64,000 nucleotides of DNA from Pandoraea iniqua (GTDB lineage: Bacteria > Pseudomonadota > Gammaproteobacteria > Burkholderiales > Burkholderiaceae): positions 124,001-188,000 of the forward strand of contig NZ_CABPSF010000002.1 of assembly GCF_902459685.1 (NCBI RefSeq), in the 5' to 3' direction. Under the pieces are notes generated by a model. It ran no database searches and was not told the DNA's origin. It was given only the letters and a program-made list of their open reading frames with translations. This document shows positions 16,484 to 27,003 of the stretch, one piece after another; positions within the stretch are counted from its first letter, which is position 1, and each line of letters starts with the position of its first letter. The translations under genes and the position numbers were made by a program.

Positions 16484-18331
16484 CTAGGACCCCGGCGGAT
16501 ACTCAGCGTCGTTGAACAGCACGCAAGCACCGTGCGGCGCCGCGCCCACGTTGTTGCGGAACAGCCCGAACGTGTTGCGCCACGGATCGAACGCGCGTTG
16601 CGGCGTCGGCTCCGGCGTGCGCGCCGCGAGCACGGCAGCATCCACTTCCATATGAAGCAGGTTCTTCTCGCAATCGATGGTGATGATGTCGCCGTCCTGC
16701 ACGCGCGCGAGCATGCCGCCTTGCTCCGCTTCCGGTGAGAGGTGGATGGCGGCGGGCACTTTGCCCGACGCGCCCGACATGCGCCCATCGGTCACCAGCG
16801 CTACATGATGGCCTTCGTCCTGCAAGAGGCCGAGCATCGGCATGAGCTTGTGCAGCTCCGGCATGCCGTTCGCACGCGGCCCTTGGAAGCGGACCACGAC
16901 AATCACGTCGCGCGTGAGCTCCCCGGCTTTGAAGGCCGCCTGCGCCGATTCCTGATCGGGAAACACCCGTGCCGGTGCGCGCACTTTCTGATGCTCCGGT
17001 TTGACGGCGGACGACTTGATGACAGCGCGGCCGAGATTGCCCGCGAGCATGCGCAAGCCGCCTTCGTGCGCAAACGGCCGGGCGGCCGGGCGCACGATGT
17101 TCTCATCGAGACTTTGCGCGGGCGCGTCCTGCCACGAGAGCACGTCGTCACGCAGCGTCGCTTCCTGTGTGTAGGCGCGCAAGCCGTGTCCCATGACAGT
17201 CGTCACGTCGTTGTGCAGGAAACCGGCGTCGAGCAGTTCCCGGATAAGGAAATTCAGCCCACCCGCCGCGTGAAACTGGTTCACGTCGGACTTGCCGTTC
17301 GGGTACACATGCGCGAGCAGCGGTGTGACGTCGGAGAGTTCGGCGAAGTCTTGCCAGTCGAGCAGAATGCCGCCCGCATGCGCCATCGCGACGAGGTGCA
17401 GCGTGTGATTGGTCGAGCCGCCCGTGGCGAGCAGGCCGACCACGCCGTTGATAAAGGCGCGCTCGTCGAGAATGTGCGAGGTGTTGATGCCCGTCTTGGC
17501 CAGCGCCACGGCGCGCGCGGTCGCGGCCTGCGTGAGTGCGTGACGCAAGGGCGTATGCGGATTGATGAACGAAGCCCCCGGCAGGTGCAGTCCCATGAAT
17601 TCCATGAGCATCTGATTGCTGTTGGCCGTGCCGTAGAACGTACAGGTGCCTTCCGTGTGATACGCGGCAAGCTCGCTATCGAGCAGGGCGGCGCGGCTGA
17701 CGCGCCCCGCGGCAAATTCCTGCCGGATGCGCGACTTCTCGTCGTTCGGCAGCCCAGAGGGCATCGGGCCAGCCGGTGTGAACACCGCGGGCAAGTGTCC
17801 GAACGCCTGCGCGGCGATCACCAGCCCGGGCACGATCTTGTCACACACGCCGAGGAACATGGCGGCATCGAACAACTGGTGCGAGAGCGCTACCACCGAG
17901 GCCATGGCGATGACGTCGCGCGAGAACAGCGACAGCTCCATGCCTGCATAACCTTGTGTCACGCCGTCGCACATGGCAGGCACGCCGCCCGCGACCTGCG
18001 CGCTCGCGCCATGCGCACGGGCGGCCGATTTGATGATGTCGGGAAATTCGACAAACGGCGCGTGCGCCGAGAGCATGTCGTTGTAGGCGGTGACGATGCC
18101 GATGTTGGGGGTGCGTTCGGAGCGGATTTTCAGGCGGTCGTCGGCGGGGGCTGCGGCGAGCGCGTGTGCCATGTTGGCGCAGCCGAGCGATTCGCGCCCG
18201 GGTTGGCCTTGGGCGGCACGCTCGACACCTGCGAGATAGGCCTGCCGTGACTTCCGACTGCGCTCGATCAGGCGTTCGGTGACGCGTTTTACCACCGGAT
18301 GCAGCGACACGTTGTGCGAAGACTGGGTCAT
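16484..18331 (-). CDS. edd: Phosphogluconate dehydratase
   Basis: The 615-residue product is read from the ATG at 18331 ([12 protein letters not shown]), which fits known Edd proteins better than the frame start at 18361. It belongs to the IlvD/Edd family with a [4Fe-4S] cluster; Cys residues in [12 protein letters not shown] and [12 protein letters not shown], and in the N-terminal region, are the expected ligands. It dehydrates 6-phosphogluconate to KDPG, the first committed Entner-Doudoroff step. It is divergent from zwf across a perfect HexR-type palindrome. The partner aldolase eda is not in this window. Confidence 0.95.
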   Translation of the reverse strand: MTQSSHNVSLHPVVKRVTERLIERSRKSRQAYLAGVERAAQGQPGRESLGCANMAHALAAAPADDRLKIRSERTPNIGIVTAYNDMLSAHAPFVEFPDIIKSAARAHGASAQVAGGVPAMCDGVTQGYAGMELSLFSRDVIAMASVVALSHQLFDAAMFLGVCDKIVPGLVIAAQAFGHLPAVFTPAGPMPSGLPNDEKSRIRQEFAAGRVSRAALLDSELAAYHTEGTCTFYGTANSNQMLMEFMGLHLPGASFINPHTPLRHALTQAATARAVALAKTGINTSHILDERAFINGVVGLLATGGSTNHTLHLVAMAHAGGILLDWQDFAELSDVTPLLAHVYPNGKSDVNQFHAAGGLNFLIRELLDAGFLHNDVTTVMGHGLRAYTQEATLRDDVLSWQDAPAQSLDENIVRPAARPFAHEGGLRMLAGNLGRAVIKSSAVKPEHQKVRAPARVFPDQESAQAAFKAGELTRDVIVVVRFQGPRANGMPELHKLMPMLGLLQDEGHHVALVTDGRMSGASGKVPAAIHLSPEAEQGGMLARVQDGDIITIDCEKNLLHMEVDAAVLAARTPEPTPQRAFDPWRNTFGLFRNNVGAAPHGACVLFNDAEYPPGS

Positions 18332-18484
18332 GGGGATTCCCGGACGTTGTGGGTTGCCCATACGTCTCGCGCGCTCGAAACCTGCGGCGCGCGGCCCGCA
18401 TGCTGGCTGGGAAGTGCTCTGTCCTGCGTCGCCCCAAAACTACCCGACGATGTAGTCAAAGCACGAGATTTAGTTGAATTGCAG

Positions 18485-18499
18485 TGTAGTTAAACTACA
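18485..18499. promoter_or_regulatory. HexR operator between edd and zwf
   Basis: TGTAGTTAAACTACA is a perfect palindrome with six-base arms and matches the HexR consensus pattern of proteobacteria (TGTARTT-AA-type palindromes). It lies between the divergent edd (start 18331) and zwf (start 18613), and the HexR-like regulator is encoded three genes downstream, fused to glucokinase. HexR usually represses such genes and is released by KDPG. The site is seen; its occupancy is inferred. Confidence 0.82.
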
Positions 18500-18612
18500 A
18501 TGCAGTGTCAAAGTTGCGCCTTCCCAGTGACGTCAGAAACCACTCGCAACGCCGGTAAGCCTTTGTGGCGCGGGTGGTTTCACGTTCCGACCGCACGGAG
18601 TCCACGCTCTCC

Positions 18613-20073
18613 ATGAACACGCCTTCACCCTATACCTTTGTTTTGTTCGGCGCCACCGGCGATTTGTCGCTGCGCAAGGTGCTTCCGTCCCTGTTCAGGG
18701 CGTTCTGTACGGGGCAGTTAGCCGAGGTCGGCAACATTTTGGCGGTCGCGCGCAGCCCGATGGACGCCGAGGCGTATCACGCGTGGTGCGAGCAGCATGT
18801 GCGCGCACATATCGGGTCCGACGTCTGGGACGAGGCGCAATGGAAGCGCTTTCTCGGCACCATCGACTACCTGCCGCTCGATCTGGGCCGCAAAGAAGAA
18901 TTCAACACGCTGGCCGAACGGCTGGCAAAGCGCGAGGGCGTGCGCATCTTCTATCTGGCGACCGGGCCGTCGCTTTTCATTCCAATTTGCGAAGGGCTGC
19001 GCGCCGCGAAGCTCAACGAACACGGCCGCATCGTGCTCGAGAAGCCGCTCGGTCATGATCTCGCCTCGTCCGTGGCGATCAACGACGCCGTGGGGGCGAT
19101 TTTCCGCGAAGACCAGATCTACCGGATCGACCACTACCTTGGGAAAGAGGCGGTGCAGAACCTGCTCGCGTTGCGCTTCGGCAATGCGATCTTCGAGCCG
19201 ATGTGGCGGCGCGACCTGATCGAAAGCATTCAGATCACGATTGCCGAAGAGCTGGGTGTGGAAGGGCGCGGCGAGTTCTACGAGCAGACCGGCGCATTAC
19301 GCGACATGGTGCAGAACCACTTGCTGCAACTGCTCGCCATCGTCGCGATGGAGCCGCCGTTCGCGATGGATGCCGATGCCATTCGCGACGAGAAACTGCG
19401 CGTGCTGCGCTCGCTGCGTGCGCTCGATGACGATACGGTCGCGCGCAACGTGGTGCGCGGCCAGTACGGCGCCGGGGCCATCGGCAAGACAGCGGTGCCG
19501 GCATATACCGACGAACCCGGTGTGCCGTCGGACAGTCAGACCGAAACCTTCGTCGCGCTCAAGGTCGAAATCGACAACTGGCGCTGGGCCGGCGTGCCGT
19601 TCTTCCTGCGCACCGGCAAGCGGCTGGGCGAGCGCGTGGCGGAGATCGTGGTGAACTATCGTCCCACGCCGTATCCGCTGCTTGGCGAAGCCACCGCGCA
19701 TGCGGGCGCCAACCGTCTCGTGATTCGCTTGCAGCCGAACGAATCGATGCGGCTGTACTGCTTGGCCAAACAGCCGGGCGAGGGCATGAATCTGCAAACG
19801 GTCCATTTGGATCTGGCGTTCGACCAGTTCTTCAAAGGCCACACCATGGATGCTTACGAGCGCCTGCTGCTCGACGTGATCCACGGCCGGCTGGCGTTGT
19901 TCGTGCGCCGCGACGAGCAGGAACAGGCATGGCGTTGGGTGGCACCGATTCAGGCGTACTGGGCACGTCAGCACAAGGGGCCGAAGCGCTACGCCGCCGG
20001 CACGTGGGGGCCGCCCGCCGCGAGCGCACTGCTCGCGCAATACGGCACCTGCTGGGTAGAAGAAGACAACTGA
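18613..20073 (+). CDS. zwf: Glucose-6-phosphate 1-dehydrogenase
   Basis: The ATG at 18613 gives 486 residues starting MNTPSPYTFVLFGATGDL, with the nucleotide-binding GATGDLS at about residues 11-17. The active-site motif is RIDHYLGKE (about 172-180), and MRDMVQNHLLQL-like packing (here RDMVQNHLLQLLA) and FRTGKRL-type FLRTGKRLGE follow. It oxidises glucose 6-phosphate to 6-phosphogluconolactone, feeding both the pentose phosphate and Entner-Doudoroff routes. It is the first gene of zwf-pgl-glk/hexR. The frame could start at a GTG at 18565, but that adds 16 residues not expected in the family. Confidence 0.96.
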   Translation: MNTPSPYTFVLFGATGDLSLRKVLPSLFRAFCTGQLAEVGNILAVARSPMDAEAYHAWCEQHVRAHIGSDVWDEAQWKRFLGTIDYLPLDLGRKEEFNTLAERLAKREGVRIFYLATGPSLFIPICEGLRAAKLNEHGRIVLEKPLGHDLASSVAINDAVGAIFREDQIYRIDHYLGKEAVQNLLALRFGNAIFEPMWRRDLIESIQITIAEELGVEGRGEFYEQTGALRDMVQNHLLQLLAIVAMEPPFAMDADAIRDEKLRVLRSLRALDDDTVARNVVRGQYGAGAIGKTAVPAYTDEPGVPSDSQTETFVALKVEIDNWRWAGVPFFLRTGKRLGERVAEIVVNYRPTPYPLLGEATAHAGANRLVIRLQPNESMRLYCLAKQPGEGMNLQTVHLDLAFDQFFKGHTMDAYERLLLDVIHGRLALFVRRDEQEQAWRWVAPIQAYWARQHKGPKRYAAGTWGPPAASALLAQYGTCWVEEDN

Positions 20074-20152
20074 TAGAAGACAGCCGAGCGCGCACGAAGT
20101 CAGGCAAACAGACCGGCGAGGCGGCGAAGTCAGCAAGCATAAGGAGCGAGAC

Positions 20153-20830
20153 ATGATTCACTGGCGGACGTATCCGACCCGCGAAGCGCAGGCGCATGCG
20201 TTGGCGAATGCGGTGGTTGCGGGCCTCGACGAGGCGCTGACGATTCGCCCGCGTGCGCTGCTCGCGGTCTCGGGCGGCACGAGCCCCAAGCCGTTTCTCA
20301 CCCAACTCGCGCGCCTGCCCGTGGCGTGGCGCGACATCGGCATCACCCTCGTCGACGATCGCTGGCTGCCCGACACGCACGCCGACAGCAACGCCCGGTT
20401 GGTGAGTGAAACATTGCTTCCGGGCGCCAAGGGAGCGCAGTGGCTACCGCTTGTCGACACTTCCGCTGCCCCCGAATTGCAAGTGCGCACGCTCAACGAC
20501 ACATGGACGCACGGCGTGCCGCAAGTCTGCGTGCTGGGCATGGGCGAAGACGGTCACACCGCGTCGCTCTTCGCCGACGCGCCGCAATGGCACGACGCCA
20601 TCACCACCCAAGACAAGTTCGTCCTCGTGCAACCGCAGCAGGCTCCGTACACGCGCGTGTCGTGGTCGTTGTCTGCGCTGGCGTCGAGCGAGCGGTTGTT
20701 GTTGCAGATTCAGGGCAAGGCCAAGCGCGCCGTGCTCGAAGCCGCGCAGGCGCAACCGCAGGACAACGCCATCTCCCGGCTGATTCACCGTGAAGGAGTC
20801 AAGATCGATGTCTTCTGGAGTGAGGAATAA
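20153..20830 (+). CDS. pgl: 6-phosphogluconolactonase
   Basis: The 225-residue protein belongs to the glucosamine-6-phosphate isomerase/6-phosphogluconolactonase family. Family stretches are [13 protein letters not shown] (about 37-49), TLVDDRWLP, and the catalytic-site [12 protein letters not shown] (about 128-139). It hydrolyses the lactone from Zwf to 6-phosphogluconate. An AAGGAG site precedes the ATG. Its last codons overlap the start of the glucokinase fusion by 23 bases, indicating translational coupling in the zwf-pgl-glk/hexR operon. Confidence 0.94.
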   Translation: MIHWRTYPTREAQAHALANAVVAGLDEALTIRPRALLAVSGGTSPKPFLTQLARLPVAWRDIGITLVDDRWLPDTHADSNARLVSETLLPGAKGAQWLPLVDTSAAPELQVRTLNDTWTHGVPQVCVLGMGEDGHTASLFADAPQWHDAITTQDKFVLVQPQQAPYTRVSWSLSALASSERLLLQIQGKAKRAVLEAAQAQPQDNAISRLIHREGVKIDVFWSEE

Positions 20831-22679
20831 TCCCCCGCATGTGAGCGGCCCGCGGCTGCTCGCCGACATTGGCGGCACCAACGCCCGGTTCGCGCTTGAG
20901 ATTGCACCGGGCGATCTCGTCGAGATTCGCGACTACGCCTGCGACGATTATCCCGGCGTGCCGGAAGTCATCCGCGCCTATCTCGATGAGGCCGATCACG
21001 CCGAACCCGTGCGCCACGCGGCGATTGCGATTGCCAATCCCATCGAAGGCGACGAAGTCCGCATGACCAATCGCGACTGGCACTTCTCCATCGAAGCCAC
21101 GCGCCGTGCGCTGCGGTTCGAGACGCTGCTCGTCGTCAACGACTTCACGGCGCTGGCGATGGCGCTGCCGTATCTGAACGACGCACAAAAGCATCAGGTC
21201 GGCGGCGGCGAGCCTCGGCCGAACGGCGTGCTCGGCTTGTTGGGGCCGGGGACCGGCGTCGGCGTGTCGGGGCTGATTCCGGCCGGCGATCGCTGGATTG
21301 CGTTGGGCAGCGAAGGCGGACACACCACGTTCGCACCCGCCGATGAGCGCGAGATCGACGTGTTGCGCTACGCGTGGCAGCACTTTCCCCATGTGTCGTT
21401 CGAGCGATTGGTCGCGGGGCCCGGCATGGCGCTGGTCTATCAGGTGTTGGCCCTTCGTGCGAAAAAGCGCGTCAAACCGCTGGAAACGCCCGATATCGTG
21501 AAACTCGCACAAGCGGGCGATGCGCTCGCCCACGAAACGGTCGATTGCTTCTGCGCCATGCTCGGTACGTTGGCCGGCAATGTCGCCGTGTCGCTGGGCG
21601 CCGTCGGCGGCGTGTACCTTGGCGGCGGTGTGATTCCCAAGCTCGGCAAGCTTTTCGAAGATTCGCCATTTCGCGCGCGCTTCGAGGCGAAGGGGCGTTT
21701 TGAAGCGTATCTGAAGAAGATTCCGACGTTCGTCATCACCGCCGATCATCCGGCGTTTCTCGGCACCTCGGTGATTCTTGCGGAGCAGTTGGGCACGCAC
21801 GCGGCAGGGGCGGGCGCGTTGATCGATCGCCTGCATCGCTTGCGCGACCGGCTGAGCCCGGCCGAGCAACGGGTCGCGGAGCTCACGCTGAAGCAGCCTC
21901 GCGCACTGCTGGCCGAACCGGTGTCCGAAATTGCGCGGCTAGCACGTGTGAGCCAGCCGACGGTGATCCGGTTCTGCCGCAAGCTGGGCTGTCAGGGGCT
22001 GTCGGACTTCAAGTTGAAGCTGGCGAGCGCGCTGACGGGGACGCTGCCGGTGCGCCACGGTCAGGTGCACGTCGGCGATTCGGCAGCGGAATTCAGCGCG
22101 AAGGTGCTCGACAACACCGTCTCGTCGATTCTGCAACTGCGCGAGCATCTTGACGCGCGCACCGTCGAAGCGGCCGTGTCGCTGCTCGATGGCGCACGCC
22201 GTATCGAGTTCTACGGGCTGGGCAATTCGGGCGTGGTTGCGCAGGACGCGCACTACAAGTTCTTCCGGTTCGGCATGCCGACGATTGCCTACGGCGACCC
22301 GTATTTGTTGCAGGCGTCGGCGGGTTTGCTCAATGAAGGCGATGTGGTTGTCGCGATCTCGGCGTCGGGCCGGTCGGCCGATCTGAATCGCGCGGTCGAC
22401 ATTGCCATCGGGCGCGGGGCGAAGGTCATTGCGCTGACCTCGCGCAATTCGCCGCTCGCACGTAAGGCCACACTGGTGCTGCCGAACGATCACGTGGAGA
22501 CGATGGGCGCACACGTCACGATGATCGCGCGCATTCTGCATCTGGCGACGATCGACGTGCTGGCCGTGGGGGTTGCGATCCGGCGTGCCGGTCCGGGGGC
22601 ACAGACGGCGGGCGAGGGCGCGCTCGACTGGCTCGGGCACGGCAGCGGACAGGACGCGGCAGACGAAGCGGCGGCGTAG
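20808..22679 (+). CDS. glk: Glucokinase fused to RpiR/HexR-type regulator
   Basis: One continuous frame of 623 residues joins two proteins. Residues about 15-335 are a bacterial glucokinase ([43 protein letters not shown]). Residues about 345-420 are an RpiR helix-turn-helix ([22 protein letters not shown]), and about 455-600 a SIS sugar-phosphate domain ([25 protein letters not shown]). The chosen ATG has AAGGAG upstream. The regulator half should recognise the palindrome upstream of zwf, so the enzyme that makes glucose 6-phosphate carries the sensor of its downstream metabolite. Such fusions are known in Burkholderia. I see no frameshift or stop at the junction. Confidence 0.95.
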   Translation: MSSGVRNNPPHVSGPRLLADIGGTNARFALEIAPGDLVEIRDYACDDYPGVPEVIRAYLDEADHAEPVRHAAIAIANPIEGDEVRMTNRDWHFSIEATRRALRFETLLVVNDFTALAMALPYLNDAQKHQVGGGEPRPNGVLGLLGPGTGVGVSGLIPAGDRWIALGSEGGHTTFAPADEREIDVLRYAWQHFPHVSFERLVAGPGMALVYQVLALRAKKRVKPLETPDIVKLAQAGDALAHETVDCFCAMLGTLAGNVAVSLGAVGGVYLGGGVIPKLGKLFEDSPFRARFEAKGRFEAYLKKIPTFVITADHPAFLGTSVILAEQLGTHAAGAGALIDRLHRLRDRLSPAEQRVAELTLKQPRALLAEPVSEIARLARVSQPTVIRFCRKLGCQGLSDFKLKLASALTGTLPVRHGQVHVGDSAAEFSAKVLDNTVSSILQLREHLDARTVEAAVSLLDGARRIEFYGLGNSGVVAQDAHYKFFRFGMPTIAYGDPYLLQASAGLLNEGDVVVAISASGRSADLNRAVDIAIGRGAKVIALTSRNSPLARKATLVLPNDHVETMGAHVTMIARILHLATIDVLAVGVAIRRAGPGAQTAGEGALDWLGHGSGQDAADEAAA

Positions 22680-22822
22680 ATCGATGGCATGGCGGGCTGC
22701 GATTCGATCACCTCGTTCGACTCGGTCGATCGTTTGAATCGCCGGTATCAGTCAAGGAGTCCGACGTAATCCGTAGTAATCCGTATACGATTTCCACGAC
22801 TGTTTTGGCTGCTTGATATTCG

Positions 22823-22834
22823 TAAACATGTTTA
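22823..22834. promoter_or_regulatory. Palindrome before the MarR gene
   Basis: TAAACATGTTTA is a perfect 12-base palindrome, 15 bases before the chosen MarR start. MarR proteins commonly bind palindromes of this size at their own promoters, so this is a likely autoregulatory operator. A GTAATCCGTA direct repeat lies about 50 bases upstream. Confidence 0.5.
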
Positions 22835-22848
22835 TCATAATGCGGCCT

Positions 22849-23424
22849 ATGAAAGTGACCGATTCCGCCCAACGTTTCGGCTTTCTCGTGGCAGACGTTC
22901 AGCGTCTGTACGGGCGCCGCTTCGAGCAGTTTGCCCAACGCGCGCTGCCGATGACGCGCGCGCAGTGCCGCCTGCTCGTCTATCTCGCCGACAATCGCGG
23001 CGTGAGCCAGACCGTGCTGGCCGACATTCTCGAAGTCTCGCCACCGGCGCTCGCACGTTCGCTCGAACGCATGGAAGAAGCCGGCTGGGTGCGTCGCCGT
23101 CCTGACGCCCGCGACCCTCGTCTGCATCGTCTGTACGTCACGCGTTCGGCGCTTGAGCAGTTGGCGGTGGCGCGCACCCTCTCCGATGAGGTGCGCAACG
23201 AGGCACTGACCGGGCTGACGGCCTTCGAGACGGTGCAGCTCATGCAACTGCTGCAAAAGGTGCGCCGCAACCTCACGAGCGTGGTGCCCAAGCCGCTCGA
23301 TACCGTGGTGCCGGCGGCGCTGCGGGGAGCCGACACTGCGGAACCTCCGCATGGGGCCACGGCCACGGATGACCCAAGCGCCGAGCCGGACGACGGGCCG
23401 GACGAAGACAACCCCGCCAACTGA
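22849..23424 (+). CDS. MarR-family transcriptional regulator
   Basis: The 191-residue protein (start MKVTDSAQRFGF) has a MarR winged helix at about residues 25-125, with QTVLADILEVSPPALARSLERMEEAGWVRR (recognition helix and wing) and RRPDARDPRLHRLYVT. The C-terminal 45 residues are acidic and disordered. Starts at 22840 or 22828 are possible, and none has a good ribosome site, so translation may be inefficient or leaderless. A palindrome lies directly upstream. The target genes are unknown; it stands alone between glk/hexR and the dodecin gene. Confidence 0.88.
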   Translation: MKVTDSAQRFGFLVADVQRLYGRRFEQFAQRALPMTRAQCRLLVYLADNRGVSQTVLADILEVSPPALARSLERMEEAGWVRRRPDARDPRLHRLYVTRSALEQLAVARTLSDEVRNEALTGLTAFETVQLMQLLQKVRRNLTSVVPKPLDTVVPAALRGADTAEPPHGATATDDPSAEPDDGPDEDNPAN

Positions 23425-23527
23425 CGCAAGACAATCCCGACAACCCTATCGGACAAGCCCGACTTGCCGTGGGGGAGGCATGCGCCTAGCATGAGGAGTC
23501 GTTCCAACCACCTCTCGGGAGGCAGTC

Positions 23528-23737
23528 ATGACGCAGCATGTCTACAAGCAGATCGAACTCACCGGCTCGTCGGAGAAGTCCATCGATGACGCCGTCAAAG
23601 GGGCCATCAAGCGCGCGAGCAAGACGTTGCGCAATCTGAACTGGTTCGAGATCACGGAAACACGCGGCCATATCGAAAACGGCAAGGTGGCTCACTGGCA
23701 GGTGACGCTCAAGGTCGGCATGCGTCTGGAAGACTGA
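23528..23737 (+). CDS. Dodecin family flavin-binding protein
   Basis: The 69-residue protein matches dodecin along its whole length: [23 protein letters not shown], then the beta strands with [32 protein letters not shown]. Dodecins are dodecameric hollow spheres that bind flavins (or CoA) and buffer them. The Trp in LNWFE corresponds to the residue that stacks on the flavin. GGGAGG lies seven bases before the ATG. It is a single gene. Confidence 0.92.
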   Translation: MTQHVYKQIELTGSSEKSIDDAVKGAIKRASKTLRNLNWFEITETRGHIENGKVAHWQVTLKVGMRLED

Positions 23738-23885
23738 CGGCGGGTGGCGGGAGGGCGTTCGCGGCTGCCGGGAATTGAGCTGGCGCAAGCCAAATCAGGC
23801 TCAAAACACGGCACCGCGGGCGTCATACAGTCGTGCCACAATAGGCGCATACTCGACAACACGAAAAGACAGAAGAGGTTTGCGC

Positions 23886-25385
23886 ATGTCCGAACAAGAA
23901 CCGGTCCACGCCACCCGATCGATTGCCGACCCGGTGGAAGCCGTCAACTATCTGAAGACGATCTACGACGCCAACACCGCATATCTGCGGGCGGCTTTCG
24001 AGCGCTTTTCCACCGAGAAAGACGCCGCGCGCCGTGTCAGCGCGCACTATCCTTTCATCCGCATTACCACCGAAGACATCACCCAGCTCGACAAGCGCCT
24101 GTCCTATGGCTTCGTCTCGGGCCCGGGGAGCTATCAGACGACCGTCACGCGTCCCGATCTCTTCGAGAACTACTACATCGAGCAGTTGCGCCGCCTCGCG
24201 CATAACCATGGCGTAGCGTTCGAAGTCGGTGTGTCCGACGAACCGATTCCGGTGCACTTCGCCTATCGCGACGGCGTGTATCTCGAAGGTGATCTCGACC
24301 AGTCGCACCTGCGCGCCATGCGCACCGCGTTCGACGTGCCCGATCTGGCCAAGATGGACGACAGCATCGTCAACGGCACGCGCGATCCGCTGCCCGGCGA
24401 AATCCTGCCGCTCGCGCTATTTACCGCGCCGCGTGTCGATTACTCGCTGCATCGGCTGCGCCACTACACGGCCACGTCGCCCGAGAACTTCCAGAATTAC
24501 GTGCTGTTCACCAACTACCAGTTCTACATCGATGAATTCGTCGAGCTGGGCCGCGAGTTGATGAGTGCGAGCGACGACCCGGCGGAGCGCGAGTATCGCA
24601 GCCAGTACACGGCATTTGTCGAGCCGGGCAACGTCGTCCACTGGAACCAGAACATTGCCGAGCGGGATTCGGAGGGCACGCCGCCGCCTCGTCTGCCGCA
24701 AATGCCGGCGTATCACCTCGTGCGCCCGGATAACACCGGTATCACGATGGTGAACATCGGCGTGGGTCCGTCGAACGCCAAGACCATTACCGACCACATC
24801 GCCGTGCTGCGCCCGCACGCGTGGGTCATGCTGGGCCACTGCGCCGGCCTGCGTAATTCGCAGCGTCTGGGCGACTACTGTCTGGCGCATGGTTATGTGC
24901 GCGAAGACCACGTGCTCGACGACGACCTGCCGCTGTGGGTGCCGGTGCCGCCACTGGCAGAAGTGCAGGTGGCGCTTGAGCGTGCCGTGGCCGATGTAAC
25001 ACAACTGGACGATTTCGAACTCAAGCGCGTGATGCGCACGGGCACCGTCGTGACCGTCGACAACCGTAACTGGGAATTGCGCGATCACCGCGAGCCGGTG
25101 CAGCGCATGAGCCAGAGCCGGGCGATTGCGCTCGATATGGAAAGCGCGACCATTGCCGCCAACGGCTTCCGCTTCCGGGTGCCGTACGGCACGTTGCTGT
25201 GTGTGAGCGACAAGCCGCTGCATGGCGAACTGAAGCTGCCGGGCATGGCCGACCGGTTCTATCGCGAGCGGGTCGATCAGCATCTGAAGATCGGCGTGAA
25301 GGCCATGGAGCTGCTGCGCGATAACGGTCTGGACCGTTTGCACAGCCGCAAGCTCCGGAGTTTCAACGAAGTCGCGTTCCAGTAA
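23886..25385 (+). CDS. amn: AMP nucleosidase
   Basis: The ATG at 23886 (MSEQEPVHATRS, AGAGG upstream) gives 499 residues, the usual length. The N-terminal regulatory domain (about 1-170, TVTRPDLFENYYIEQLRRL) is followed by a nucleoside-phosphorylase fold with MVNIGVGPSNAKTITDHIAVLRPHAW, GHCAGLR, and SRAIALDMESATIAANGFRFRVPYGTLLCVSDKPLHGE. It cleaves AMP to adenine and ribose 5-phosphate, controlling purine levels. The frame extends further upstream but without a ribosome site. It is followed by a GCGGCGG/CCGCCGC hairpin near 25393-25430. Confidence 0.95.
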   Translation: MSEQEPVHATRSIADPVEAVNYLKTIYDANTAYLRAAFERFSTEKDAARRVSAHYPFIRITTEDITQLDKRLSYGFVSGPGSYQTTVTRPDLFENYYIEQLRRLAHNHGVAFEVGVSDEPIPVHFAYRDGVYLEGDLDQSHLRAMRTAFDVPDLAKMDDSIVNGTRDPLPGEILPLALFTAPRVDYSLHRLRHYTATSPENFQNYVLFTNYQFYIDEFVELGRELMSASDDPAEREYRSQYTAFVEPGNVVHWNQNIAERDSEGTPPPRLPQMPAYHLVRPDNTGITMVNIGVGPSNAKTITDHIAVLRPHAWVMLGHCAGLRNSQRLGDYCLAHGYVREDHVLDDDLPLWVPVPPLAEVQVALERAVADVTQLDDFELKRVMRTGTVVTVDNRNWELRDHREPVQRMSQSRAIALDMESATIAANGFRFRVPYGTLLCVSDKPLHGELKLPGMADRFYRERVDQHLKIGVKAMELLRDNGLDRLHSRKLRSFNEVAFQ

Positions 25386-25578
25386 AGCACCCGGCGGCGG
25401 CGATGTTTCGACACCTGAAACTTGCCGCCGCGCCCCGCCTGCCCCGTATCACGGGGCGTTGCGCCCCATGCGTGCATGCGGCCGCCGCTAGTAGCACAAT
25501 GCCTTCGCACACCGGTACGACGCCGCTTCCCCGCGTGCGTTCTACCGGTGTTTTTGTTTCTCGTCATCAAGGATCATC

Positions 25579-26955
25579 GTGGAGCTAGTCAACCACGTCG
25601 TGCCCTGGGCAGCGCACGACACGCGTCTATTGCTGTCCTGCCTCGTCGGCCTCGTCGCCATCATTCTCTTCATCAGCGCGCTAAAACTCTCGCCGTTCCT
25701 GTCGATTCTGATCGGCACGTTCATCGCGGGGCTAGGCGCCGGCTTGCCGCTGGATTCGGTCGCGAGTGCCTTCAGCAAGGGCGCGGGCGGCATTCTGGGC
25801 GACGCGGGCATGATCATCGCGCTAGGGGCCATGCTCGGCGCGTTGATGGCGGACACGGGGGCGGCCGACCGCATCGTGACCGTCTTGCTCACCTTCGCCA
25901 AAGGCCGCGCGTTGCCGTGGATGATGGCGGTGGTGGCGATGATCATCGGTTTGCCGCTGTTCTTCGAAGTGGGCCTCGTCATGATGGTGCCGATCATCTT
26001 CGTGATGGCGCGCCGTGCGAACACGCCGATTCTGCGCGTGGCGATCCCGGCGCTGGCCGGCATGACCACGCTGCATGCGCTGGTGCCGCCGCACCCGGGG
26101 CCGCTGATCGCCGTATCGGCGCTGCATGCGGATCTCGGCATGACGATGGGACTGGGGCTGCTGATTGCCATTCCGGCCGTGATTCTGGCCGGGCCGCTGT
26201 ATGGCATGTGGCTTGCGCCGCGCCTGCATGTGGAAGCGCCGCAGCAACTGGGCGACCTGTTCACCAAGCGCGATGACGACCTCGCACCGCCGCCGTTTGC
26301 CGCTGCGTTGCTGGTGATTCTGCTGCCGGTGGTGTTGATGCTGGGCCGCACGCTTGCGAAGGTGGCGCTCACGCCGGAGACGCCAGTCTTCGAAGCGCTC
26401 GACTTCCTTGGCGAGCCGATCATCGCGTTGGCGCTGACGGTGATCGTGGCGATTGTTGTACTCGGCTGGGGGCGCGGTCTGCCGCGTGCCCGCGTGGGTG
26501 AAACGCTGCGCCGCGCGCTGCCGCCGATCGCTGGCCTGTTACTGACGATTGGCGCAGGTGGTGGCCTGAAGCAAGCGCTGGTGACGGCGGGGATTGCGAC
26601 GACCATCGGCAAGGTGGCGGTCGGCACGCACATGCCGCTGATTCTGCTGGCATGGCTGATCGCGGTGGCATTGCGTCAGGCGACGGGCTCGGCAACGGTC
26701 GCGACGACCACGACGGCGGGCATCGTGGCGCCGCTGGTGATGCATCTGCCGCCCGTGCAGGGCTCGCTGATTGCGCTGGCGATCGGGGCGGGGTCGGTGT
26801 TCTTCTGCCACGTCAACGACGCGGGTTTCTGGATGGTGCGGGAGTACTTCGGTCTGAAGCTTAAGGAGACGCTGTGGGTCTGGTCCGTATTGCAGACCAT
26901 CGTCTCGGTCGTGGGGTTGGTGATGACACTGCTGCTCTGGCAGATTCTGGTGTGA
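25579..26955 (+). CDS. GntP-family gluconate:H+ symporter
   Basis: The 458-residue membrane protein starts with GTG after AAGGATC and has about 12-14 hydrophobic helices. GntP-family stretches are visible: FISALKLSPFLSILIGTFIAGL, GFGKGAGGILGDAG-type (here SKGAGGILGDAGMIIALGAMLG), MTTLHALVPPHPGPL, and RQATGSATVATTTTAGI, CHVNDAGFWMVREYFGL. It imports gluconate or a related aldonate with protons across the inner membrane. Gluconate would feed the Entner-Doudoroff genes 3-9 kb upstream. No gluconokinase lies next to it, so other acid sugars are possible. Confidence 0.9.
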   Translation: MELVNHVVPWAAHDTRLLLSCLVGLVAIILFISALKLSPFLSILIGTFIAGLGAGLPLDSVASAFSKGAGGILGDAGMIIALGAMLGALMADTGAADRIVTVLLTFAKGRALPWMMAVVAMIIGLPLFFEVGLVMMVPIIFVMARRANTPILRVAIPALAGMTTLHALVPPHPGPLIAVSALHADLGMTMGLGLLIAIPAVILAGPLYGMWLAPRLHVEAPQQLGDLFTKRDDDLAPPPFAAALLVILLPVVLMLGRTLAKVALTPETPVFEALDFLGEPIIALALTVIVAIVVLGWGRGLPRARVGETLRRALPPIAGLLLTIGAGGGLKQALVTAGIATTIGKVAVGTHMPLILLAWLIAVALRQATGSATVATTTTAGIVAPLVMHLPPVQGSLIALAIGAGSVFFCHVNDAGFWMVREYFGLKLKETLWVWSVLQTIVSVVGLVMTLLLWQILV

Positions 26956-27003
26956 TGCATCGGCCGGCATGATGGGCTGAGACGCTGGAATCGCCGGCCA
27001 TGA

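Noticed and set aside
16742-18250. 502-codon plus-strand frame opposite edd
   Set aside because: Antisense to edd with no domain and no ribosome site.
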